DNA of 64,000 nucleotides from Micromonospora sediminimaris (GTDB lineage: Bacteria; Actinomycetota; Actinomycetes; Mycobacteriales; Micromonosporaceae). Under the pieces are notes generated by a model. The model saw only the letters and a list, made by a program, of their open reading frames with translations. It made no database searches and was not told the origin of the DNA. Both the position numbers and the translations under genes were made by a program. Position 1 is the first letter of the stretch. The number at the start of each line of letters is the position of its first letter. Where the stretch lies: positions 1 through 64,000 of the forward strand of contig FOLJ01000003.1 in NCBI GenBank assembly GCA_900112325.1, in the 5' to 3' direction. This document shows, in pieces, positions 56,635-64,000 of this stretch.

Positions 56635-59040
56635 GTGACACATCGCGTGCGAAGGGCGGCCCTACGTCGGGCCGCCGCTGTCGTCACGGTCGGGCTCATG
56701 CTGGCCACCGCGCTCGTCGCCGGGTCGCCGGCCCAGGCGGACGAGACCGATCTTGTCGTGAACGGCGGATTCGAGGACGGTCTCACCGGCTGGTTCGTCA
56801 ACAACGGCAACGCGACCGACAGCGCCACCCTGTCGCTCACCGCGGACGCCCACGCTGGCTCGAACGCCGTGCTCGTCACCAACCGGGCGACCACCGGGTC
56901 CGGCCCGATGCAGGATCTCAGCGGCCGGGTGCAGGCCGGGCAGAGCTACACGCTGACCGCCCGGATCAAGTACGAGAACCCGAACGGACCGGCGACGAAG
57001 CAGTTCTTCGCCACGATGCACTACGGCGCGGCGACCTACACCAACCTGGTCAGCGTCGTCGCCACCAAGGGCCAGTGGGCGGAGTTCACCGGAACCTTCA
57101 CCATCCCGGCCGATCAGAACGTCTCGACCGCCCGGCTGTTCTTCGAGACGCCGTGGACGAGCACGCCGTCGTCGGACCCCGAGGTGCACCTGATGGACTT
57201 CAAGCTGGACGGCGTGTCGGTGGTCGGCGCCGCGCCGCCGCCCGCGCCGTCGAAGACGATTGAGGTCGTCGGCAAGCTGCCCGGCGAGCACAACCCGTTG
57301 ATCGGGCACAAGTTCGGCGCCGACGGCTTCGGCTTCGTGCACGACGGCCGGGTCTACCTGTACCTGACCAACGACACCCAGGGGTACGCACCCGACCCGG
57401 CCACCGGGGTCTCGCCGGGCATCAACTACGGCGACATCAACCAGATCACCGTGATTTCCACGACGGACATGGTCAACTGGACCGACCACGGCGAGATCCA
57501 GGTCGCGGGCCCGAACGGGGTGGCACCCTTCACCGCCAACTCCTGGGCCCCAGGGATGGCCAAGAAGGTGGTCGACGGTGAGGAGAAGTTCTTCCTCTAC
57601 TACGCCAACAACGGTAGTTCGAGCAACGTGATCACGGGTGCCTCGCCGGTCGGTCCGTGGACCAGCGAGCGGACGAGCACGCTCATCGACGGCCGCACGC
57701 CCGGTGCCGAGGACGTCGCCTGGAAGTTCGACCCCGCGCCGCTTGTGGACTCCGACGGCGAGGCGTACCTCTACTTCGGTGGGGGCCCGGCGTCGACAAG
57801 CATGCCGCCGGCCGAGCGCTTCAACAACCCGAAGAACCTGCGGGTCATCGAGCTCGGCGACGACATGGTGTCGACCGAGGGTACGGCGGCGGTGGTGGAC
57901 GCCCCAGTGGCCTTCGAGGCGGCCCAGGTCTTCAAGCGCGACGGCAAGTACTACCTCTCGTACTCGTCGCACTTCGGCGGCAACGACTTCGGCGGCAACC
58001 AGACTCCGCTGCCCGGCTATCCCGGCGGCGGCCAGATCGGCTACATGATCTCCGACGACCCGATGGAGTGGCCGAAGGAGACCTATGCGGGTGTGCTGTT
58101 CCCGAACCAGTCCCAGTTCTTCGGCACCGGCACCGGCGGCAACAACCACCAGTCCGTCTTCGAGTACGAGGGCAGGCACTACTTCACGTACCACGCCCCG
58201 ACGTTGAACAAGCGCATCAACGGCAACACCACCCAGGGGTACCGCAGCCCGCACATCCAGGAGCTGACCTTCAACGAGGACGGGACGATCCAGCAGGTGG
58301 TGGGCACCTACGCCGGTGTCGACCAGGTCCGCGACTTCGACCCGTACCGGGTGTTCGAGGCGGAGACCTTCGGCTGGAGCAAGGGTGTCGCGACCGCCAA
58401 GGTCGACGGAGGGTCCGCGCAGTTCGGCGACGCGGCACCGAACCTGGTCGTGCGTGACATCGACAATGGCGACTGGACGGCGTTGTCGTCGGTGGACTTC
58501 GGTGACGGTGCCCGCAGCGTGACGGCGAAGGTACGGCCGCTCGTCAGCGGCGGATCGATCCAGATTCGACTGGGCGAGGTCACCGCACCGGTGGTCGCGA
58601 CCATCCCGGTCGACGCGCCCCTCGGCGAGTGGACGGAAATGACCGCCGAACTCGACGGTGTCGCGGGCGTGCACGACGTGTACTTCACCTACGCCGGGCC
58701 GGAGGGCGCCGACCTCTTCGAACTGGACACCTGGGCCTTCGAGAACGGAGCGGGGGTGCCGGTGACGGTCAGTGCCCAGGCACGGTGCGTGGGTGGTAAC
58801 GCGTACGTGGCGGTGCAGGCGCGCAACGATCACGACACGCCGGTGAACGTGGTGCTGGAGACGGCGTACGGGCAGCGGTCGGTGACCGGCGTGGCTCCCG
58901 GCGCCAACGCGTACCAGCAGTTCAACGCGCGGACGCCGACGGTTCCGGCCGGGGTGGCGACCGTCCGGGTCACCGCCGACGGTGTCGAGGGCACCACCGT
59001 ACGCACCGCCGAGTATCCCGCTGCCGACTGCGGCGCCTGA
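56635..59040 (+). CDS. Secreted CBM-GH43-CBM6 arabinofuranosidase/xylosidase
   Basis: The 801-residue exported enzyme starts at GTG 56635, since AAGGAGG lies 6 nt upstream and directly abuts the alternative ATG 56629. After the signal peptide (ends GSPAQADE) comes a CBM4/9-like domain (NGGFEDGLTGWFVNNGN, about 42-195). The GH43 domain follows (about 200-560; LPGEHNPLIGHKFGADGFGF, DVAWKFDPAPLVDSDGEAYL, FFGTGTGGNNHQSVFEYEG), then a CBM6-like domain (FEAETFGWSKGVAT, about 565-700) and the C-terminal module repeated from the upstream enzyme. The GH43 motifs are nearest to arabinoxylan arabinofuranohydrolases. It lies 96 bp after the first GH43 gene, probably one operon. Confidence 0.88.
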   Translation: MTHRVRRAALRRAAAVVTVGLMLATALVAGSPAQADETDLVVNGGFEDGLTGWFVNNGNATDSATLSLTADAHAGSNAVLVTNRATTGSGPMQDLSGRVQAGQSYTLTARIKYENPNGPATKQFFATMHYGAATYTNLVSVVATKGQWAEFTGTFTIPADQNVSTARLFFETPWTSTPSSDPEVHLMDFKLDGVSVVGAAPPPAPSKTIEVVGKLPGEHNPLIGHKFGADGFGFVHDGRVYLYLTNDTQGYAPDPATGVSPGINYGDINQITVISTTDMVNWTDHGEIQVAGPNGVAPFTANSWAPGMAKKVVDGEEKFFLYYANNGSSSNVITGASPVGPWTSERTSTLIDGRTPGAEDVAWKFDPAPLVDSDGEAYLYFGGGPASTSMPPAERFNNPKNLRVIELGDDMVSTEGTAAVVDAPVAFEAAQVFKRDGKYYLSYSSHFGGNDFGGNQTPLPGYPGGGQIGYMISDDPMEWPKETYAGVLFPNQSQFFGTGTGGNNHQSVFEYEGRHYFTYHAPTLNKRINGNTTQGYRSPHIQELTFNEDGTIQQVVGTYAGVDQVRDFDPYRVFEAETFGWSKGVATAKVDGGSAQFGDAAPNLVVRDIDNGDWTALSSVDFGDGARSVTAKVRPLVSGGSIQIRLGEVTAPVVATIPVDAPLGEWTEMTAELDGVAGVHDVYFTYAGPEGADLFELDTWAFENGAGVPVTVSAQARCVGGNAYVAVQARNDHDTPVNVVLETAYGQRSVTGVAPGANAYQQFNARTPTVPAGVATVRVTADGVEGTTVRTAEYPAADCGA

Positions 59041-59076
59041 CCTGCACTCCATCCACACACGACAACGGAGCAACGG

Positions 59077-59709
59077 ATGAGCACATGGAATCGCAAGCGG
59101 CTGGTCGCAGCGGGGGCTGCGGGCGTCCTCCTGGTCGGGTCGGCGGTGGTGCCGTCACCGGCCCAGGCCGAGCCGGGTGACACCGGCGAGGTGGAGGTCA
59201 CCGTCGACATCGAGGAGATCCAGGAGCCGGGAGTGCTGGCGATGTCGATCGCCGGGGACTCGGTGGCGTTGACCGAGGACGGCTCGACGTTGCTGGTACG
59301 CCAGTTCGTCGGCGGGCTGCCGACGGTCACCGTCACCGACACCCGCACGGCCGACGAGGCACCCGAGGGTGCGGCGTGGGCGGTGCTGGGCAGCGCTACG
59401 GATTTCGTCGGTAGCGCCGGTCAGGCGCCGATCGCCGCCGGGCATCTGGGCTGGAAACCGCGACTGCTCGACGGCGGCGACACCGGCCTGGTCAGCGCGG
59501 GCGAAGAGGTCGTCACGGTGTTGGACGAGCCGACGCAGCCGGGGAACAACGTGGGCCTGGTCGACCAGGAACTGCTGGTCTCGACGTTCGACTCGGGTGC
59601 GGTGACCGGGGACGCGTACTCGGTCGACGCCGACCTGTTCCTGCGCACCCCGGCGGATGTCGCAGCCGGTTCGTACACCTCGACGTTGACCCTGTCCCTG
59701 TTCGAGTGA
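59077..59709 (+). CDS. Secreted WxL-domain-like protein
   Basis: The 210-residue protein has a signal peptide (MSTWNRKRLVAAGAAGVLLV ... PAQAEPGD). It is otherwise a single beta-rich domain: EVEVTVDIEEIQEPGVLAMS, LPTVTVTDTRTADEAPEGAA, WAVLGSATDFVGSAG, and a final GSYTSTLTLSLFE strand. The pattern matches WxL-like surface domains, and the next gene encodes the usual DUF916-type partner. It has no anchor of its own, so it may bind peptidoglycan or sugar noncovalently. It follows the GH43 gene by 36 bp on the same strand. Confidence 0.7.
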   Translation: MSTWNRKRLVAAGAAGVLLVGSAVVPSPAQAEPGDTGEVEVTVDIEEIQEPGVLAMSIAGDSVALTEDGSTLLVRQFVGGLPTVTVTDTRTADEAPEGAAWAVLGSATDFVGSAGQAPIAAGHLGWKPRLLDGGDTGLVSAGEEVVTVLDEPTQPGNNVGLVDQELLVSTFDSGAVTGDAYSVDADLFLRTPADVAAGSYTSTLTLSLFE

Positions 59710-59797
59710 CGGCCGGTGCGGTGGCACGCCACCGCACACCCGGGGGTCGCCGACCGGCGGCCCCCGGTCCGTACTATCCCGACCTCGAAGGACTGTG

Positions 59798-60820
59798 ATG
59801 ATCCGATTCCTGCCACGGTGGGGGGCGGTGCTGGTCGCGATGTCGACCATCGTGCTGTCCGCACCGGTCGCCGTGTCGGCGGAGCCGACCGGTGCGACGG
59901 TGACCTGGGCGGTGCAGCCGGCGGACGCCCGGGGCCCGGACGGCCGTCGGTGGATCGAGCACACGCTGGATCCGGGTACGGTGCTGACCGAGCACCTGGC
60001 GGTGCGCAACTTCGGCGACGCGCCGGTGGTGTTCGCGTTGCAGGCCGCCGACGGCTACCTGACCGACAAGGGGCGGTTCAACATGCTGACCTCCGGCCAG
60101 GAGTCGGTGGACGGTGGAACCTGGATCACCCTGCCCGAGACGGTGACCGTCGGAGCGAAGCAGACGACCGTGGTGCCGTTCACAATCACCGTGCCGCCGG
60201 ACGCGACGCCGGGGGATCATCCGGCCGGTGTCGCGGCCACGGTGACCAGCGCCGGGGGCACGGTGGCGGTGCAGAGCAGGGTCGGGTTCCGGGTGATGCT
60301 GCGGGCCAGCGGCACGGTCACCGCCGCAGTCGCGGTGGGGGATCTCAGCGTCAGGTACGAGAGGTCGTGGAATCCCTTCAGCCCCGGCGATGTCCACCTG
60401 ACGTTCACGGCGCAGAACAACGGCAACGTCGCGGCGACCGGTGACGGCAGCGTACGGGTGGGCGAGTTGTTCGGCCTGGCGGGCCGGAGCGCCGCCACCG
60501 ACGTGCCGGAGCTGCTACCGGGCGACGGGCGACAGGTCGAAGCCCACGTCGGCGGGATCTGGGGGCTGGGACGGCTCACCACCACTGTCGAGGTCACCCC
60601 GACGGTCGTCTCCGGTGATCCGGGCGGCGCCGATATCCGGCCGACCACCATCACCGTGACCGCGTGGGCGCTGCCCTGGCCACAGCTGGTCCTCGGCGTG
60701 CTCGTCGGCACGCTGCTGCTGGGCTGGCGGACCATCAGCCGCCGACGTCGTCGGAAGCTCGCCCGGCTGCTCGAACAGGCCCGGGCCGAGGGCCGCGAGT
60801 CCGTCCGCGTCGCCGACTGA
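59798..60820 (+). CDS. DUF916-like cell-surface protein with C-terminal membrane helix
   Basis: The 340-residue protein has a signal peptide (ending PVAVSAEPTG), two immunoglobulin-like beta domains with TVTWAVQPADARGPDGRRWI, LAVRNFGDAPVVFALQAADG and VPFTITVPPDATPGDHPAGV, and a C-terminal helix (LPWPQLVLGVLVGTLLLGW) followed by a very basic cytosolic tail (RTISRRRRRKLARLLEQA). DUF916 proteins pair with WxL proteins at the Gram-positive surface. Here the order WxL-like then DUF916-like suggests the same complex. ATG 59798 follows GAAGGA. Confidence 0.8.
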   Translation: MIRFLPRWGAVLVAMSTIVLSAPVAVSAEPTGATVTWAVQPADARGPDGRRWIEHTLDPGTVLTEHLAVRNFGDAPVVFALQAADGYLTDKGRFNMLTSGQESVDGGTWITLPETVTVGAKQTTVVPFTITVPPDATPGDHPAGVAATVTSAGGTVAVQSRVGFRVMLRASGTVTAAVAVGDLSVRYERSWNPFSPGDVHLTFTAQNNGNVAATGDGSVRVGELFGLAGRSAATDVPELLPGDGRQVEAHVGGIWGLGRLTTTVEVTPTVVSGDPGGADIRPTTITVTAWALPWPQLVLGVLVGTLLLGWRTISRRRRRKLARLLEQARAEGRESVRVAD

Positions 60821-60879
60821 TCAGGACGACGGCAGTGGACCACCATCCCGGTATCGGTCTGGACGACCAGAACTTTTCC

Positions 60880-60925
60880 CATCTGAACAAAAAGATGACG
60901 ACCTATTGCAGAAAGCGGCGTCATC
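60880..60925 (+). promoter_or_regulatory. Inverted repeats upstream of CopC-fusion gene
   Basis: CATCT (60880-60884)...AGATG (60893-60897) and GATGACG (60894-60900)...CGTCATC (60919-60925) are overlapping inverted repeats within 60 bp of the start, in an unusually AT-rich stretch. They may bind the ArsR-type regulator encoded convergently just downstream. Confidence 0.35.
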
Positions 60926-60939
60926 GCGAGGATGATCCG

Positions 60940-62883
60940 ATGCGTCGTCTCCCTCGGGCTCACGGCCGTGTCGCCGCCGGTCTGCTCGCTCTGGCCCTTG
61001 CCGCCAGCGTCGTCCTTCTCGGGACCGCCACGCCTGTCTCGGCGCACGGCACCCTGGCGATGTCCACACCGGCCGATGGCGCCACCGTCGACGAGGCCGT
61101 GACGGCCGTGCAGCTCATCTTCACCGAGCGGGTCCGCGAGGACGCGTACTTCACCGTCACAGCTCCGGGCGGCGCCCGGGTCGACAACGGCTGGACGCAT
61201 GGCGAACCCCGCACACTGGACCGTCCGGTGCGGGAGTACTTCCTGGTCGACGGGGTGTTCGAACCGCGCGAGTACACCACCGGTTTTCCCGCGGTGGTGG
61301 CCCTCGCGCACCTGCCCGCCGCCGGCCAGTACTCGGTGAGCTACCTGTCGGTGGCCTCGGACGGTGACCCGGTGCGCGGCACGGTCACCTTCCGGTACAC
61401 CGGTAAGCCGACGGCCGCGCCGCCGAACTGGCAACCGCCCACCGGTCAGCCGGATCCGTCGTTGCTCGCCGCCGCCGAGCAGCACGGAGACACCGGATCG
61501 CAGCAGGCAGCCGGCGACACCACCCCAGTCGCCCCGACGGCACCGGTCCCGTCGGTCGCCGCCGCGCCACCCACCTCGGACGACTCGGGCGGCACCGGCC
61601 TGTTGGGCTGGGCCGCCGTGGTGGTGGGCGTGGCTGCGGTCGCCGGCTTATTCGCCTGGCAGCGCCGTCCGGCCCGCGTCGAGCGGAGTCGCAAGGCGGT
61701 ACGTCGGTCCGCTGCCAACCGACCTCGCGCCAAGCCGACCACGAAGGCCAAGGGGCGGCGTGCCACAGGTGGTGCACGCACGGCTGCGGTCCCGGCCGCT
61801 CGGCGAGGCGCGAAGGCAGCCACGGTACCGGCGGCGACCCCGGCCCAGCAGGCGGTCACCACCGCACCGGTGGCGCACGGCGAACCTGCGGAAGCCGCCG
61901 CTGCGGCACCGGCGGACGGATCCGCGTCGACCGGCTGGTGGCAGCGCGTCGGCGACACCCGGCTCGCGTTGCTGGTCGGGGGACTTGTCCTGACGCTGCT
62001 GGCCGGGTTCGCCCTCGGCCGGATCGGCACCGACGACGACCCCACCTACACCGCGCAGCCGCCGGGCACCGCACCGGGCGGCGGCCGAAACGCGGCGCCG
62101 GCGGTGTCGGCCGGCGACGGGCACCAGCACGGGCCGGGGACCGGCCCGCACACGCATCCAGGTGACGGCCAGGACCAGGCCACCGGTACGACGGTAAGCG
62201 TCGCCGGGTACACGCTGAAGCCGGTGCTGCGCTCCCAGGCGGCCGGCGCGACCAGCGACTACCGGTTTCGGGTGGTGGGGATCGACGGGCAGCCGGTGAC
62301 CCGCTTCGCGGTGGTGCACGACAAGCCGCTACACATGATCGTGGTCGGCCGTGACCTCGGCGGATACCAGCACCTGCACCCGACGATGGCGGACGACGGC
62401 ACCTGGAGCGTGCCGCTGAAACTCACCCGACCCGGCGGCTACCGCATCTACGCGGACTTCACCGTGACCACGGCTGACGGCAAGGGACTGCCGCTGGTGC
62501 TCGGCGTCGACCACGAGGTGCCGGGCAACTACCAACCGGCCGGACTGCCCCCGCCGCAGCCGCAGACGAAGACCGGTCCGTACACGGTGTCCTTGGCCGG
62601 CGCGCCCACCATCGGGATGACCGTTCCGCTGACCCTCCGCGTCGACCGCGACGGGGCGGCCGGGCCGGCGTCGTTGGAGCGTTACCTGGGCGCGTACGGG
62701 CATCTGGTGGTGGTGCGCGAGGGCGACCTGGGTTTCCTGCACGTCCATCCGGAGCCGGAGCTGGTCGACGGCGCGGTGAAGTTCTGGCTGACCGCGCCGA
62801 GTGCCGGTCGTTACCGGGCGTTCTTCGACTTCCAGGTGGACGGGAAGGTGCACACCGCGGCGTTCACGATCACTCTGGCCTGA
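60940..62883 (+). CDS. CopC-domain copper-binding membrane protein with extra C-terminal domain
   Basis: The 647-residue protein has a signal peptide and then a CopC domain (about 35-130) beginning at the histidine of SAHGTLAMSTPADGATVDEA, the copper-ligand N-terminus. A membrane helix (LLGWAAVVVGVAAVAGLFAW) follows, then a cytosolic Lys/Arg/Ala linker, a second helix (LALLVGGLVLTLLAGFALGR), a His-rich segment (GDGHQHGPGTGPHTHPGDGQ) and a beta-rich outer domain (about 400-647) with HLHPTMADDGTWSVPL and FLHVHPEPELVDG. The histidine pairs suggest more metal sites. ATG 60940 follows GAGGAT. It overlaps the convergent regulator gene by 14 nt. Confidence 0.82.
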   Translation: MRRLPRAHGRVAAGLLALALAASVVLLGTATPVSAHGTLAMSTPADGATVDEAVTAVQLIFTERVREDAYFTVTAPGGARVDNGWTHGEPRTLDRPVREYFLVDGVFEPREYTTGFPAVVALAHLPAAGQYSVSYLSVASDGDPVRGTVTFRYTGKPTAAPPNWQPPTGQPDPSLLAAAEQHGDTGSQQAAGDTTPVAPTAPVPSVAAAPPTSDDSGGTGLLGWAAVVVGVAAVAGLFAWQRRPARVERSRKAVRRSAANRPRAKPTTKAKGRRATGGARTAAVPAARRGAKAATVPAATPAQQAVTTAPVAHGEPAEAAAAAPADGSASTGWWQRVGDTRLALLVGGLVLTLLAGFALGRIGTDDDPTYTAQPPGTAPGGGRNAAPAVSAGDGHQHGPGTGPHTHPGDGQDQATGTTVSVAGYTLKPVLRSQAAGATSDYRFRVVGIDGQPVTRFAVVHDKPLHMIVVGRDLGGYQHLHPTMADDGTWSVPLKLTRPGGYRIYADFTVTTADGKGLPLVLGVDHEVPGNYQPAGLPPPQPQTKTGPYTVSLAGAPTIGMTVPLTLRVDRDGAAGPASLERYLGAYGHLVVVREGDLGFLHVHPEPELVDGAVKFWLTAPSAGRYRAFFDFQVDGKVHTAAFTITLA

Positions 62884-63865
62884 GATCCTCGTCCACCCGG
62901 ACATCCGCCGGCACCGGCTCACCGGCCGCCAGGACGGCGCCACGAGGGGTGTGCCAGTAGAGCACCTCCCGCCCGGAGCGGCGTTTGGTCACCATGCCCG
63001 CGTCGAGCAGTACCCGCAGGTGGTCACCGACCGCGCCCAGGGACAGCCCGGTGAGCGCGGCCAGGTGCGAGGTGCTCAGCGGCGTGCCCAGCTGGCTCAG
63101 GATGGCGGCGCGGTTCGGGCCGATCAGCCGGTCCAACCCGTTCGGCGTGGGCGGGGACACCTCGGCGAGGATGCCGCTGGCCGGGTAGACCATGCCGAAC
63201 CGGTCGTGGTCCCACACCACCCAGCCCTTGGCGCAGTGCGCCGGGACGAACACCAGTTGTGCGGCCCGGTCGAGCGGCAGCGGCGCGGCGGGGTGGTCGT
63301 TGACCTGGAGCCAGCCGTCGCCCAACCAGCGCATCCCGGGGTTGAGGTCCGCGAACAGGCCCGCCCACCCGTGGGCGCTCAGCCGCGAGGTGCGGGCCAC
63401 CACGTCGGCCCGCAGCCGGCGTTCCCGCTCCGGCCACTCCGGGCGCACCGTGTGGGTCCAGACCCAGTCGAGCAGGTGCACCACCTGCTCGGTCAGACCG
63501 TCCTGGCACAGCACCTCGGCGAGCGGTCCCGGCCGGGTCGCCCGCAGGTCGGCGCGGATCCGCTCGTCGGAGCGGGCGGCGACGACGGCAAGTTCCTCGG
63601 CGAACGTCGGCGTCGCCGTCGCGGGCGGCAGGGTGAGGAAATCAGCGATCCACCGCGGCGCGAAGGCCGCCGCCAGCAGCGCCGGAAGCACCGGCCGCCG
63701 CGCCAGCATCCGCTGGTACGCCCCGAGGTGCGGCCGTTGCCAGGAGTGTTGCCACGGGTGGCGGGGGCTGTGCAGCGCCTTCAGCGCGGCCACCGTGTCC
63801 GTCATCGGCGAGATGACGAAGCGACTGCCCGCCAGCAGATCCACCGGCACTCGCCACAGCGACAT
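62870..63865 (-). CDS. ArsR-type winged-helix regulator with DUF5937-like N-terminus
   Basis: The 331-residue protein carries an all-helical N-terminal region (about 1-245; RFVISPMTDTVAALKALHSP, LQVNDHPAAPLPLDRAAQLV) typical of DUF5937 and a C-terminal ArsR winged helix (about 250-320; NRAAILSQLGTPLSTSHLAA, LTGLSLGAVGDHLRVLLDAG, wing KRRSGREVLYWHTP). The class lacks the cysteine metal site of classic ArsR. It is divergent from an MFS transporter gene, the usual target of such regulators. Its 3' end overlaps the copper-protein gene by 14 nt. Confidence 0.85.
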   Translation of the reverse strand: MSLWRVPVDLLAGSRFVISPMTDTVAALKALHSPRHPWQHSWQRPHLGAYQRMLARRPVLPALLAAAFAPRWIADFLTLPPATATPTFAEELAVVAARSDERIRADLRATRPGPLAEVLCQDGLTEQVVHLLDWVWTHTVRPEWPERERRLRADVVARTSRLSAHGWAGLFADLNPGMRWLGDGWLQVNDHPAAPLPLDRAAQLVFVPAHCAKGWVVWDHDRFGMVYPASGILAEVSPPTPNGLDRLIGPNRAAILSQLGTPLSTSHLAALTGLSLGAVGDHLRVLLDAGMVTKRRSGREVLYWHTPRGAVLAAGEPVPADVRVDEDLRPE

Positions 63866-63923
63866 GTTTCGCCCCCAGCCGTAACACTACGCCGCCCGCG
63901 TCGACGCCCCGACGATCGTCGGC

Positions 63924-64000
63924 GTGAGGACGTACTCGGAACTGTTCGCCGTGACCGAATTCCGCAACCTCTTCGTGGCCAACTGCGCCGGCATCGCGGC
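63924..64000 (+). CDS. MFS transporter, 5' end only
   Basis: GTG 63924 opens a frame that continues past the right edge: RTYSELFAVTEFRNLFVANC-AGIA. The FRNLFVA pattern before the first membrane helix is typical of actinomycete major facilitator superfamily exporters. It is divergent from the DUF5937/ArsR regulator with a 58-bp gap. The substrate cannot be judged from 25 codons. Confidence 0.65.
   Translation, partial: MRTYSELFAVTEFRNLFVANCAGIA

Overview
High-GC DNA with strong G/C third-position bias, GTG starts, TANNNT promoters placed just upstream of start codons, mycothiol biosynthesis (mshC), a B12 riboswitch on a class I ribonucleotide reductase operon, DmdR/IdeR-type iron boxes and an SCO2521-SCO2525 type gene block all point to an actinomycete. 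Protein style and gene order fit Micromonosporaceae (Micromonospora-like) best. It looks like chromosome. I see no IS element, integrase, CRISPR array, rRNA or tRNA.

Layout. 1-1.2 kb: 5' end of a secreted protein gene (minus), then a repeat-rich spacer with a 20-copy GCCACCC array. 1.2-10.5 kb: conserved core block of MSMEG_4193-type phosphatase, DUF3090, SCO1664-type kinase-like protein, mshC, a GntR regulator, PAC2 protein and metH. 10.6-14.8 kb: accessory genes, partly of lower GC, including an NTF2-like remnant and an XRE/TPR regulator. 14.9-18.7 kb: NrdR boxes, B12 riboswitch, nrdA, nrdB. 18.8-25.9 kb: a six-gene iron-boxed operon for an NRPS-independent, citrate-type siderophore whose enzyme set and order match vibrioferrin. 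25.9-30.1 kb: arsenic block (two ArsC, aquaporin, an ArsR-phosphatase fusion, an ArsR, an ArsO-like flavoprotein). 30.0-33.3 kb: DUF6879 gene and an unassigned RiPP-like operon: ThiF/E1 protein with N-terminal RRE-like domain, M50 membrane protease with RRE-like domain, and a 39-residue precursor-like peptide with a duplicated KLDKIE motif. 33.4-37.9 kb: membrane protein, Sua5/YciO-type gene, NB-ARC/TPR protein, membrane-anchored protein. 38.1-43.9 kb: SCO2525, 2524, 2523, 2522 and 2521-type genes. 44.1-48.3 kb: a 1404-residue DUF4062-NACHT-HEAT protein, a candidate NLR-like defence gene. 48.4-51.6 kb: molybdate transport with HTH-TOBE regulator. 51.7-53.9 kb: two DUF2470 genes and a divergent zinc-free S4 gene around one iron box. 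54.1-59.0 kb: two secreted GH43 enzymes sharing a C-terminal module. 59.1-64 kb: WxL/DUF916-like surface pair, a CopC fusion, an ArsR/DUF5937 regulator and the start of an MFS gene.

The strongest candidate for an undescribed system is the ThiF-M50-peptide operon (30723-33252). Its two modification or processing proteins each carry their own leader-binding-like domain, and the peptide carries two copies of the likely recognition motif. The SCO2521-2525 block next to the NACHT gene is second.
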